Below, one piece after another: positions 12,707 through 20,781 of a DNA stretch of 23,335 nucleotides; position 1 is the stretch's first letter; the number at the start of each line of letters is the position of its first letter. Below the pieces are notes generated by a model. That model made no database searches. It worked only from the letters and a program-made list of their open reading frames with translations, and had not been told where the DNA came from. The stretch covers positions 1 to 23,335 of the forward strand of contig JACMOQ010000241.1 of the NCBI GenBank assembly GCA_014377905.1. Direction: 5' to 3'. Origin of the DNA: Acetobacteraceae bacterium (GTDB lineage: Bacteria > Pseudomonadota > Alphaproteobacteria > Acetobacterales > Acetobacteraceae). A program made the position numbers and the translations under genes.

Positions 12707-15502
12707 TCACGTTGCCGTGCCCAAAAATTCCGCCGTCGCCGCTACCGCCTCGGCCAATTTTGCCCGTATCACCGTCACCCCCGCCGGAAACGCCGACAGC
12801 AGCCGGCTCGGCGCCTGGCGATCCAGCAGCACAAACACCCCGCGATCGGAGGCACTGCGGATCAGCCGCCCAAACCCCTGGCGCAACCGCATCCGCGCAA
12901 TCCGGTCGTCATAGCCCGACGTATCGCCTTGCCCGAGATGCAGCCTGCGCTCGCGATGTAAAATATCCGGCCGCGGCCACGGCACCCGCTCATAAACCAC
13001 CAGCCGCAGCGCACTGCCCGGCACATCCACCCCATCGCGCATCGCGTCCGTGCCGAGCAGGCAACTGGCTTGCTCGGTGCGGAACACATCGACCAGCGTG
13101 TTGTTGTCCATCGCATCGACATGCTGGGCAAAAACCGGAATGCCGGCTTCCTCCAACGCCGGCGCGATGCGCTTATGCACCTCCCGCAGCCGGGAAATCG
13201 CGGTGAAAAGCCCCAGCCCACCGCCGCGCGAGGCCAAAAACAACGCCCGATACGCCGACGCCAGCGCCCCCAATTCCCGCCCGTTCACGTCGGTTATCAC
13301 AAACGCTCGGGTTTGGGCGGCATAATCGAACGGGGACGCAACCGCGACCCGGATCGCCGGCGTTGCCAGATGCAGCGCCCCGACCCGCGCCTCGGCTTCC
13401 TCCCAGGCATATTCGACATCGGCCACCCCAGCATCGCGCAACGTCGCCGAGGTTATCAGCATCCCATGCGCCGGTTGGGCCAGGCTGGTAATGAACGGCA
13501 GCGTCGGGTCGAGCCAATGGCGATGCAGGCCAACATCGCGATCTCCGCTGCGATCGCCAAAAGCCGGCCGCCGATCGAGCCGCAGGAAGCTGACATAGCG
13601 CGGCGCCACCCCCGGCTCGGCCGGCGGCGCGCCGATCTGCGCCAGCATCGCAATCCAGGCGGCAACACTATCGACTGCGCGACGCTTGAGGCTCGCTGCC
13701 ACCCCCTCGATCCGGCTCCGCGTCGCCTGATCCATTTCCGGCGCGTCTTCTTCCGGTTGCTCATCCAACCGCGCCAACAACCCCTGTTGCAGAGTCGTCA
13801 GCGCCCGCCCGAGCAACACGTATGCGGCATGCAGCGTTTTCGCGGCAGCGCGCACCTCCGGCAGTTCCGGCGCCAGATCGCATTCAATCACGCCATAGCT
13901 GGCTTCCCCGACCGCACGAGCCAACGCCTGGAGGCGCAACGCATGCAGCAATGCCTCGGTCGGGTTGGGCGACGGGGTCGCATCACCCAGCCGTTCCCAC
14001 CAGCCATAAACCGGCAGCGCACGCGCAGCCTTCAAGGCGGCATCGAGCGCGTCCTGCAACGCGGGCGCGGCAACGATCAGGTCTTCCACCCGCGCCCGCA
14101 ACCCCCGCGCGCGCGACCGCATGCCTTCAGCCCCCAGCAGCCAACGCCGCAGTTCAGCGGTTTCAGTGCCGGACAGTTCCGCTGAAAACGCGCTATCGGC
14201 GGCGTCGAACACATGATGACCCTCGTCGAACACATATCGGCTCGGCACGCTCGCATCATCCAGCCCGCCCCACACCGCCTGCGCCATCACCAGCGCGTGG
14301 TTGGCGACCACCAGGTCCGCCCCCCGCGCGCGGCGGATCGAGTGTTCGACAAAGCAGCGCTTCCAGTGCTCGCACCCGCCATGCAGGCACTCGCCACGCC
14401 GATCGCCCAGGCTTGGCAACAGGCCGCCGCCGAACAATTCCGAAAACCACCCCGGCAGATCGCCGCCCTGGATGTCGCCGTCATTGGTCGCTGCCGCCCA
14501 ACGCGCGATCAACCCCAGCGGAACCACATGCGTCGCGTTGCCACTGCCAACCGCGTCCTGCAGGTTGAGCAGGCACAAATAATTTTCCCGCCCTTTGCGC
14601 ACCACCACCCGCTTGCGGCGCTCGACCGGGTCTGGGTAGAGCCGATTGAGCTCGCTTTCCACCTGCCGCTGCAAATGCCGGGTGAAGGTGCTGATCCACA
14701 CTGCGCCTTGGTTCTGCTCCGCCCACAGGCTCGCCGGCGCGATATAACCCAACGTTTTGCCAGTGCCGGTGCCAGCCTCGGCGAGCACCAGATGCGGCTC
14801 CCCCTGGGCCATGCGCGGCGCAAAGGCGGCGGCAGCGGCGGTGGCGTAATCGGCCTGGCCTGGCCGCTGTTCGGACTCTGCCCCCAGCATCGCGGCAAGC
14901 CGGGTGCGCGCGGCTTCGGGCAACACTGGCTGGCTGCCCGGCGGCGGGCGGGCGGCAGTATCCTCCCATTCCGGCAGTCGCCGCCAGACTTGCAGCGCCT
15001 GCGGGGTTGGCAACGCCTTGGGCTGGCCGAGGGCTGCCAACACATAAGGCGCCCAACCCCAGCCGCCGCGCCCCATCTGGGCGGCAAGCCCGGCTGCCTC
15101 GCGATTGGCCGGCAGATCGCGCCCGGCCGCCAGCCGCGCCAGCAGCGCCTGTGCCAAATCGGGCAGCAGGGCCGCCGCATCGTCAAGCCCGCTCGTCGCC
15201 AATTCCATATCCAGCGCCAGCGCCAATCCGCGCGGCGTTGGCGCCACTGGCACCGCCGGGCGGACAAAAGCAAATAACTCCAGCAAATCCAGCGCCGGGA
15301 TTGCCGAGATCCCAAGCCTGCGGAAATTCGCCGGCGCGTGCACCAGCAAAGGCGGTGCGCTGCCTGCGAGGTAGCGCGCTGCCTCCGCCGGCGTAAGGTC
15401 CAGCATTTCCCCGTCAGCAGTCAGGATTGCGGCGTGCCCGACCCAGGCGACCAGGGCAGGGCCGTCAGGGATCAGCAGCGATGTGGTGGGCGATGACATC
15501 AT
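12707..15502 (-). CDS. dinG: DinG-like ATP-dependent Fe-S DNA helicase (XPD/Rad3 type)
   Basis: Superfamily 2 5'-3' DNA helicase, 931 residues from the ATG pair at 15502/15499; a longer frame to 15730 runs through lysS and is not used. Walker A is AEAGTGTGKT (241-250), the DEAH-type box is DEGH (426-429), and motif VI near residue 890 is RQGFGRLIR. Four cysteines, C310, C372, C377 and C383 (YLC...ECLHGGCEHWKRC), are placed as in the 4Fe-4S clusters of DinG/XPD. Residues about 15-100 look like a worn-down DnaQ-type exonuclease domain (LLVHAPANFRRLGI ... LDLLELFAF). Family members unwind R-loops, D-loops and forked DNA. Its promoter is divergent from lysS and shares -35 bases with it; the mRNA is probably leaderless. 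Confidence 0.9.
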   Translation of the reverse strand: MMSSPTTSLLIPDGPALVAWVGHAAILTADGEMLDLTPAEAARYLAGSAPPLLVHAPANFRRLGISAIPALDLLELFAFVRPAVPVAPTPRGLALALDMELATSGLDDAAALLPDLAQALLARLAAGRDLPANREAAGLAAQMGRGGWGWAPYVLAALGQPKALPTPQALQVWRRLPEWEDTAARPPPGSQPVLPEAARTRLAAMLGAESEQRPGQADYATAAAAAFAPRMAQGEPHLVLAEAGTGTGKTLGYIAPASLWAEQNQGAVWISTFTRHLQRQVESELNRLYPDPVERRKRVVVRKGRENYLCLLNLQDAVGSGNATHVVPLGLIARWAAATNDGDIQGGDLPGWFSELFGGGLLPSLGDRRGECLHGGCEHWKRCFVEHSIRRARGADLVVANHALVMAQAVWGGLDDASVPSRYVFDEGHHVFDAADSAFSAELSGTETAELRRWLLGAEGMRSRARGLRARVEDLIVAAPALQDALDAALKAARALPVYGWWERLGDATPSPNPTEALLHALRLQALARAVGEASYGVIECDLAPELPEVRAAAKTLHAAYVLLGRALTTLQQGLLARLDEQPEEDAPEMDQATRSRIEGVAASLKRRAVDSVAAWIAMLAQIGAPPAEPGVAPRYVSFLRLDRRPAFGDRSGDRDVGLHRHWLDPTLPFITSLAQPAHGMLITSATLRDAGVADVEYAWEEAEARVGALHLATPAIRVAVASPFDYAAQTRAFVITDVNGRELGALASAYRALFLASRGGGLGLFTAISRLREVHKRIAPALEEAGIPVFAQHVDAMDNNTLVDVFRTEQASCLLGTDAMRDGVDVPGSALRLVVYERVPWPRPDILHRERRLHLGQGDTSGYDDRIARMRLRQGFGRLIRSASDRGVFVLLDRQAPSRLLSAFPAGVTVIRAKLAEAVAATAEFLGTAT

Positions 15503-15505
15503 CCT

Positions 15506-15533
15506 AGTATAAGCTAGCTGCCCAATTGACCAA
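15506..15533 (-). promoter_or_regulatory. promoter of the DinG-like gene
   Basis: Reading the minus strand, TTGGTC (15533-15528), a 16-nt spacer and TATACT (15511-15506). The start is expected at about 15500, on the ATG pair at 15502/15499. Only an AGG touching the first ATG could serve as a ribosome site, so translation is probably leaderless. Confidence 0.55.
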
Positions 15534-15554
15534 GCGGGGCAGCATCCATATTTT
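15526..15554 (+). promoter_or_regulatory. promoter of lysS
   Basis: TTGACC (15526-15531), a 17-nt spacer and TATTTT (15549-15554). The expected start site at about 15561 coincides with the ATG at 15562. No Shine-Dalgarno precedes it, implying a leaderless mRNA. The -35 box overlaps that of the opposite promoter within TTGACCAA. Confidence 0.6.
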
Positions 15555-15561
15555 GCGTGCC

Positions 15562-17133
15562 ATGTCAGACCCTGCCGCAGCACCTGTCCCGAAATCCTGG
15601 CCGTTCGAGGAAGCCCAGAAACTTGTCGAGCGGCTTGCCGCGTCGGGCAAATCGGATGCCCTGTTCGAAACCGGCTATGGCCCCTCCGGCCTGCCGCATA
15701 TCGGCACCTTTGGCGAGGTCGCACGCACAAGCTGGGTGCGCCGCGCCTTCACCGAGCTGACCGGAAAACCCAGCAAGCTGCTGGCCTTTAGCGACGACAT
15801 GGATGGCTTACGCAAAGTCCCCGATAATTTGCCCAACAAGGACATGCTGGCCAATTACCTCGGCCAGCCGCTGTCCCGCATCCCCGATCCGTTCGGCACC
15901 CATGCCAGTCTCGGCGCCCATAACAATGCGCGGCTGCAAGCATTCCTGGACGGCTTCGGCTTCGAATACGAATTTGCCTCGGCAACCGATTACTACGCGG
16001 CAGGCCGCTTCGACGCGTCCCTGCGGCTGATCCTGGAACGCCATGACGAAATCGTCGCGGTCATCAAACCAACCCTCGGCGCCGAACGGCAGGCGACCTA
16101 TTCGCCCCTGCTGCCGATCCATCCCCGGACCGGTGTGGTCATGCAGGTGCGGATCGACCAGTGGGATGCCGACGCCGGCACGATCTTCTGGACCGACCCC
16201 GAAAACGGCGAGCGGTTCGAAACCCTGGTCACCGGCGGGGCGGCGAAATGCCAGTGGAAGGCCGACTGGGCGATGCGCTGGCATGCGCTTGGGGTTGATT
16301 ACGAAATGTCGGGCAAGGATTTGATCGACAGCGTGCGCCTGTCTGGCCGGATCTGCCGCATCCTGGGCAGCAGCCCCCCGGTCGGCTTCACCTACGAATT
16401 ATTCCTGGACGAGCAAGCGCAAAAAATCAGCAAATCCAAAGGCAACGGGCTCGGTGTTGACGAATGGCTGCGCTATGCGCCGCCCGAAAGCCTCAGCCAA
16501 TACATGTTCAACCAGCCCGGGCGCGCCAAGCGTCTGTATTTCGATGTGATCCCCAAGGCAGTCGACGAATACATCGCCAACGCCGCCAAATCGCTGACCC
16601 AGGCGGAACCTGAACGCGCCACCAACCCGGCCTGGCATATCCATTCGGGCCGCGTGCCGAACTCGGCGTTCTCGCCCTTGTCGTTCGCCATGCTGCTGAA
16701 CCTGGCCAGCGTGGTGAACGCCGAAAACCCCGACATTTTGTGGGGTTTCATCCGCCGCTACAGCCCCGATGCCACGCCCGCTACCATGCCGATGCTGGCG
16801 CGGCTGGTCGATTACGCGCTGGTCTATTACCGCGACTTCATCGCCCCCAAGAAGCAGTTCCGTGCGCCGGATGCCACCGAGCGCGCTGCCCTCGCGGACC
16901 TCGCGGCGACCCTGCGCGTGATACCGATCACCGCCACCGCCGAGGAATTACAGAATCTGCTCTACGACATCGGCAAGCGCCACCCCTTCGCCGAGTTGCG
17001 CGGGTTTTTCGCCTGTCTCTACCAGGTGCTGCTCGGACAGCCCGATGGCCCGCGCTTCGGGCAGTTCATCGCGCTCTACGGGGTTGGCGAAACCGTCGCG
17101 CTGATCGACGCAAGGCTGGCAGCCACCGCATGA
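15562..17133 (+). CDS. lysS: lysyl-tRNA synthetase, class I
   Basis: Charges tRNA-Lys with lysine using a class I Rossmann catalytic core, unlike the class II enzyme of most bacteria. It has 523 residues from the ATG at 15562; the upstream frame would begin inside the promoter. The HIGH-type signature is GPSGLPHIGTFGE (HIGT at 46-49) and the KMSKS loop is KISKSKGNG (288-296). Between them are FSDDMDGLRKVPDN, THASLGAHNNARL and GVDYEMSGKDLIDS, all typical of archaeal/alphaproteobacterial class I LysRS. The C-terminal helical anticodon-binding region is complete. The stop overlaps the next start as ATGA. Also called lysK in some genomes. This class is common in several alphaproteobacterial orders. 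Confidence 0.96.
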   Translation: MSDPAAAPVPKSWPFEEAQKLVERLAASGKSDALFETGYGPSGLPHIGTFGEVARTSWVRRAFTELTGKPSKLLAFSDDMDGLRKVPDNLPNKDMLANYLGQPLSRIPDPFGTHASLGAHNNARLQAFLDGFGFEYEFASATDYYAAGRFDASLRLILERHDEIVAVIKPTLGAERQATYSPLLPIHPRTGVVMQVRIDQWDADAGTIFWTDPENGERFETLVTGGAAKCQWKADWAMRWHALGVDYEMSGKDLIDSVRLSGRICRILGSSPPVGFTYELFLDEQAQKISKSKGNGLGVDEWLRYAPPESLSQYMFNQPGRAKRLYFDVIPKAVDEYIANAAKSLTQAEPERATNPAWHIHSGRVPNSAFSPLSFAMLLNLASVVNAENPDILWGFIRRYSPDATPATMPMLARLVDYALVYYRDFIAPKKQFRAPDATERAALADLAATLRVIPITATAEELQNLLYDIGKRHPFAELRGFFACLYQVLLGQPDGPRFGQFIALYGVGETVALIDARLAATA

Positions 17134-18071
17134 CCTCCAAACGTTTGTGGCAGATCCTGCCGACCATGCTCGGGCTGTTGCTGCTCGCCGGCGCGATTTA
17201 TGTCCTGCAAAAGGAATTCCGCAACCTCAAACTCTCCGACATCCAGGCAGCGCTCGCGGCAATCCCGAATGGATCGCTATGGGCAGGGTTTGGCTGCACC
17301 CTGCTCGCCTACGCGATCCTCACGGTTTATGACCGGCTCGGCACGGTCTATGCTGGCCATCCGGTGAGCTACGCGCGCAACGCCTTCGCCTCGTTCTGTG
17401 CCTACACGCTCGCCCATAATATTGGCGTGGCTGCGGTCTCCGGGGCGGCCGTGCGCTACCGGCTCTATGCCCATTGGGGCCTCAGCCCGGTCGAGATCGG
17501 CAAGGTCATCGCGTTCTGCGCCTTCACCTTCGGTCTCGGCGCCCTGCCGCTGGCGGGGTTGATCCTGATTTTCGAACCCAGTGCTATCCCGTTCTTTGGC
17601 GAGGTTTTGCCGCTCTGGGCGCTGTACGCGATCGGCGCAGTGCTGTGGGCGCTCAGCCTGACCTACATTCTGCTGTCCAAACTGCTGGGAAAAGTCCGTC
17701 TGTTCGGTGCCGACCTGGAATTGCCCAATATCAAGCTCGCCATGGCGCAGATCGCGCTGGCGACGGTTGATGTCGCAGTCACTGCGTGCATCTTCTATTC
17801 GCTGTTGCCACCAGCCCCCGGCCTGACCTTTGTCCGCTTCCTGGGGATTTATCTGGCATCCTATTCCGCCGGCATCCTCGCAAGCCTGCCCGGCGGCATC
17901 GGCGTGTTCGACACCGCCATCCTGCTCGGCCTTGCGCCATTTTACGATACGCCGACCATCGTCAGCGGCATTGTGGTGTTCCGGCTCTACTACTACATCA
18001 TTCCGCTGTTCATCGCCGGACCATCTTTTGCCGGCCACGAGCTTTGGCTGCGTCGGCGGGTGCGGAGCTAA
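17130..18071 (+). CDS. MprF-N-terminal-like / UPF0104 membrane protein
   Basis: A 313-residue inner-membrane protein with about eight hydrophobic segments. The family signature is near the end: YSAGILASLPGGIGVFDTAILLGL and VVFRLYYYIIPLFIAG. This corresponds to the flippase (lysylphosphatidylglycerol synthase TM region, YbhN/UPF0104) half of MprF; the DUF2156 aminoacyl-transferase half is absent. It starts at 17130, 4 nt before the end of lysS (ATGA overlap), so the two are translated together. The pairing suggests involvement in lysyl-phosphatidylglycerol or other lipid translocation, with LysRS supplying Lys-tRNA, but a transferase would have to be encoded elsewhere. An in-frame extension back into lysS (from 16740) is an artefact of overlapping frames. 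Confidence 0.87.
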   Translation: MTSKRLWQILPTMLGLLLLAGAIYVLQKEFRNLKLSDIQAALAAIPNGSLWAGFGCTLLAYAILTVYDRLGTVYAGHPVSYARNAFASFCAYTLAHNIGVAAVSGAAVRYRLYAHWGLSPVEIGKVIAFCAFTFGLGALPLAGLILIFEPSAIPFFGEVLPLWALYAIGAVLWALSLTYILLSKLLGKVRLFGADLELPNIKLAMAQIALATVDVAVTACIFYSLLPPAPGLTFVRFLGIYLASYSAGILASLPGGIGVFDTAILLGLAPFYDTPTIVSGIVVFRLYYYIIPLFIAGPSFAGHELWLRRRVRS

Positions 18072-18135
18072 CCGCGCAAAAAAACGGTGCAACGCCGCGC
18101 GGCACTGCACCCTGATCAGGAAAATCGTGGACCTG

Positions 18136-18186
18136 ATACCAAGCGCCCGAATGACCGGCTCTTCCAGCCATTCGGGCGCTTGGTAT
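18136..18186. repeat. perfect 18-bp inverted repeat downstream of the MprF-like gene
   Basis: ATACCAAGCGCCCGAATG (18136-18153) and its exact complement (18169-18186) enclose a 15-nt loop, 65 nt after the stop at 18071. ATACCAA/TTGGTAT ends recur at 18230 and 18379, so the gene-free interval 18072-18414 is a mosaic of related inverted repeats. No gene is seen there. The hairpin could end the lysS transcript, though no U-run follows. Confidence 0.7.
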
Positions 18187-18290
18187 TGCGCACCGGGTTG
18201 GCCGGCGGCGGTGCGCCAAGCAAAGACTTATACCAACCGTCACCACTTTTGACTCATGCCAGCGCCCTATCTTTAAACCGTCGCGTCGCG

Positions 18291-18352
18291 GTAGGGCGGA
18301 TGTAATCCGCCGCCTTTGTGGTTAACAGGGCGGCGGATTGCAACCGCCCTAC
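18291..18352. repeat. GTAGGGCGGATxxAATCCGCC inverted repeat, copy 2
   Basis: GTAGGGCGGATGTAATCCGC starting at 18291 pairs with GCGGATTGCAACCGCCCTAC ending at 18352, with two mismatches over the outer 24 positions. It is the same family as the degraded copy at 9299-9359. This GTAGGGCGGAT motif is a well-known intergenic repeat in proteobacteria. Confidence 0.75.
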
Positions 18353-18414
18353 GCCATCAGTCATTGGTAAGGGCGATTGGTATGAGGGCAAGCCCCGGTA
18401 TCTCCCGGGACGCA

Positions 18415-19164
18415 TCAAGCCAACCAGGAGCACGATTGGCTTACCGCCCCCTTGAGCCACAGGATGTCGAAGCCGCCGATCATCCGGTAGCCTCTCGCAA
18501 CCTGGGCCTGGCTCGCTTCCCGCGTCAGGCCGACCCCGCCGAGGGGAATTTTCGCTTTCAAAACGGCATCCTCGATCCGCTTTACCGCTTCGCGCATTGT
18601 GGGATGGTCGAGCTGGCCGGGAACGCCAAGTTCCGTTGACAGATCGAACGGCGCGATGACCACGCAGTCGATGCCCTCCACGGCGCAGATCGCCTCGATG
18701 TTCGCGACCGCGTCGCGGGTCTCCAGGAGCAGCATGCAGATCACCTCCCGCGCCGGTCCGGCGGCATAATCGAAGATGGGCACGCCCCAGCGCGAATGCG
18801 CAACGAAAGGCCCCCAGCCCCGCGTGCCTACCGGCGGATAGCGCAGTGCGGCGACACAGCGTTCCGCATCCGCCGCCGTACGGATCATCGGAAAGCAGAT
18901 CCCCTCGACCCCGGCGTCGAGGGCGCGCTTGACATGGGTCTCCCCGATTTCGGGGATCCTGACCAGCGGCGCGCAGGCGGTGCCCTGTGTTGCCGCGATC
19001 ATGGCGTGCAGCGTCTCGAACCCGATCGGCGCATGCTCCTGATCGATGATGACGCAATCTGCGCCCGCGGCCGCAATCGCCTGGGTGACAACGGCCGACG
19101 GGATAATGCAGACCTGCATGTTCAGCAGGCGCCCAGTGTCCGCAAGTTTGGCTTTCAAGCTCAT
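18415..19164 (-). CDS. HpcH/HpaI family aldolase
   Basis: Class II (metal-dependent) pyruvate aldolase, 249 residues from the ATG at 19164, cytoplasmic. Expected reaction: reversible retro-aldol cleavage of a 4-hydroxy-2-oxoacid to pyruvate (or a related keto acid) and an aldehyde. By alignment to HpaI: His44 (DQEHAP) as base, Arg69 (PLVRIPE), metal ligands Glu148 (LLETRD) and Asp174 (APFDLS). GYRMIGGFDILWLKG closes the barrel. APFDLS has Ala where HpaI has Gly. An in-frame GTG at 19170 has a better placed GGAG and may be the true start. It follows the aminotransferase by about 30 nt, so the two probably act in one pathway. The substrate is unknown; malyl-CoA/citrate-lyase-like alternatives are less likely given the short length. 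Confidence 0.88.
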   Translation of the reverse strand: MSLKAKLADTGRLLNMQVCIIPSAVVTQAIAAAGADCVIIDQEHAPIGFETLHAMIAATQGTACAPLVRIPEIGETHVKRALDAGVEGICFPMIRTAADAERCVAALRYPPVGTRGWGPFVAHSRWGVPIFDYAAGPAREVICMLLLETRDAVANIEAICAVEGIDCVVIAPFDLSTELGVPGQLDHPTMREAVKRIEDAVLKAKIPLGGVGLTREASQAQVARGYRMIGGFDILWLKGAVSQSCSWLA

Positions 19165-19195
19165 GGACACGCTCGCGGACTCCGTTACGGTGCGA

Positions 19196-20575
19196 CTACT
19201 TTCCGATCGCGCCCAGCGCCCGGTCCAAGGTCTCGACAATCCGGTCGCACTCGGCGCGGGTGATGACCAGCGGCGGGCATAGCGTAATGGTGTTGCTGTA
19301 CTGCTTGCCACCGCCAGCGCGCCCAACGATCACGCCGTTCTTGCGGCAGAAATCCACCACCGAGACCATTTCCGCATTGCCGAGCTGCTTCTTGGTGACC
19401 CGGTCGGTGACCAGTTCGACGCCGATCAGCAGCCCCTTGCCGCGCACATCGCCGACCGTGCCATGGCGGAACAGGGTCCGCAGCCCGTCCATGAAATACT
19501 TGCCCATTTCGCCGGCGCGCTCGGCGAGGTTTTCTTCCAACTGGATTTCGATGTTGCGCACCGCAACGGCTGCCGCCGCCGCATGGCCACCCCAGGTATT
19601 GACCTGCATGACATTGCGGCCCTCGGACACTTCGCCGAGGAAGGAATTGAACACGTTGTTTTTCACAATCGTTGCCGCCATCGGCATGTAGCCCGAGGTA
19701 ATGCCCTTGGCCACCGCCACAATGTCCGGTGACACGTTGTAATGCTGATGGGCAAACATCTTGCCGGTGCGGCCGAAGCCGTTGATCACTTCGTCGATGT
19801 GCAGAAGAATGCCGTAGTCGCGGCAGATTTTTTCAACGGCGGGCAGGTACTCATCCGGCGGCACCGCGATGCCAACCGATGACATGATCGGCTCGATAAT
19901 GATTTCCCCAATCGAGTCAGGGCCTTCCGCCTGCACGGTGGTTTCCATGTTGGTCACGCAAGCCAGTTCGCAGGACGGGTAGGACAGCTTGAACGGGCAC
20001 CGATAGCAGGTCGGCGCGGCAATATGCAGGAAGTTGCCGTCGGTGGGTTCAAACTTCGCCTTGCGGTCGCCCATTCCGCCGGCAGCCAGCGTCGCCATCG
20101 TGGTGCCGTGATAGGCGTAATGCCGGCTCAGCACCTTGTAACGATAGGATCCGGGGCTTTCGTGCTTGTGGTACTGCCGGGCGATCTTGAAGCCGGCTTC
20201 GTTGGCTTCTGATCCGGAATTGACGAAATACGAATGATAGCCGCCGCCCATCAACGTGTTGAGCTGCTCGCCAAGCTTGGCCGCTGGTTCATTCATCGCA
20301 GTGTGCGGAAAATACGACAATTTCAGCATCTGGTCATGCGCGACCTGGGCGAGTTCGGTGCGGCCATAGCCGATATTGACGCACCACAGCCCGGCCATAC
20401 CGTCGATATACTCGGTGCCATCGGCATCGCGAACCGTCGAGCCTTGGGCGCCGACCAGCACCATCTGGGATTTTTCCAGCGCGCGATGCTGCACGATCGG
20501 ATGCATCACGTTGTCGAGATCCTGCTTGACGATGGCAGCACGGATCGCGGGGTCAGGGGCGTTGGTCAGGCTCAT
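19196..20575 (-). CDS. class III (omega) PLP-dependent aminotransferase
   Basis: A 459-residue fold-type I transaminase that moves a terminal amino group to an oxo acid such as pyruvate. NSGSEANE (119-126) binds the PLP phosphate, Asp261 (HIDEVINGFGRTG) holds the pyridine nitrogen and Lys290 (VAVAKGITSGYMP) forms the Schiff base. The N-terminal YIDGMAGLWCVNIGYGR resembles taurine-pyruvate, beta-alanine-pyruvate and putrescine aminotransferases. A CYRCPF...SCELAC cysteine group is present, seen in some members of this class. I chose the ATG at 20575, which has GGAG 9 nt upstream; the ATG at 20590 has no ribosome site and adds MEKSQ. The donor cannot be assigned. The adjacent aldolase and amidohydrolase suggest catabolism of an amino compound released by hydrolysis. 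Confidence 0.9.
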   Translation of the reverse strand: MSLTNAPDPAIRAAIVKQDLDNVMHPIVQHRALEKSQMVLVGAQGSTVRDADGTEYIDGMAGLWCVNIGYGRTELAQVAHDQMLKLSYFPHTAMNEPAAKLGEQLNTLMGGGYHSYFVNSGSEANEAGFKIARQYHKHESPGSYRYKVLSRHYAYHGTTMATLAAGGMGDRKAKFEPTDGNFLHIAAPTCYRCPFKLSYPSCELACVTNMETTVQAEGPDSIGEIIIEPIMSSVGIAVPPDEYLPAVEKICRDYGILLHIDEVINGFGRTGKMFAHQHYNVSPDIVAVAKGITSGYMPMAATIVKNNVFNSFLGEVSEGRNVMQVNTWGGHAAAAAVAVRNIEIQLEENLAERAGEMGKYFMDGLRTLFRHGTVGDVRGKGLLIGVELVTDRVTKKQLGNAEMVSVVDFCRKNGVIVGRAGGGKQYSNTITLCPPLVITRAECDRIVETLDRALGAIGK

Positions 20576-20635
20576 TTGGGATTTCTCCATGGCGAAGGGG
20601 GAAGGCTAGCTTAGGTTGAGAAGCGAAGGAAGGGT

Positions 20636-20670
20636 GTTCTTTTTGTGAACAAAAAGAACCAAAAAAACTT
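20636..20670. repeat. AT-rich stem-loop repeat, copy 2
   Basis: GTTCTTTTTGT (20636-20646) and ACAAAAAGAAC (20649-20659) pair perfectly around a 2-nt loop and are followed by CAAAAAAACTT, as in copy 1 at 5552. The closing base pair is swapped relative to copy 1. It forms the left half of a composite inverted structure with copy 3. Confidence 0.8.
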
Positions 20671-20684
20671 TTTAATACTTCGTG

Positions 20685-20725
20685 GCCGTTGGCTCGGGAC
20701 TGCGGAGAGTTCGCACGCCAACGGC
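20685..20725. repeat. inner 9-bp stem of composite repeat
   Basis: GCCGTTGGC (20685-20693) and GCCAACGGC (20717-20725) are exact complements, nested between stem-loop copies 2 and 3. GCCGTTG also follows copy 1 at 5594, showing that the repeated unit extends beyond the stem-loop. Confidence 0.65.
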
Positions 20726-20737
20726 GACAACGTATCA

Positions 20738-20772
20738 AAGTTTTTTTGCTTCTTTGTTTTCAAACAAAGAAG
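20738..20772. repeat. AT-rich stem-loop repeat, copy 3 (inverted)
   Basis: AAAGTTTTTTTG followed by arms CTTCTTTGTTT (20749-20759) and AAACAAAGAAG (20762-20772). It is in the opposite orientation to copy 2 and has two compensated changes inside the stem. It lies 10 nt beyond the abgB-like stop codon. Confidence 0.8.
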
Positions 20773-20781
20773 ATTCTCGCC

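Noticed and set aside
13070..14185. Plus-strand frames of 371, 354 and 248 codons between 13070 and 15277
   Set aside because: All are antisense to the helicase, whose Walker, DEGH, Fe-S and motif VI elements are in order.
16740..17129. Extension of the MprF-like frame back into lysS
   Set aside because: The stretch is out of frame with the intact lysS and Arg-rich; the ATG at 17130 gives a normal membrane protein start and an ATGA overlap.
20636..20659. Simple rho-independent terminator for the neighbouring genes
   Set aside because: The stem is AT-rich, the A/T runs lie on the wrong side on either strand, and the unit is repeated with covariation, so it fits a repeat family better.
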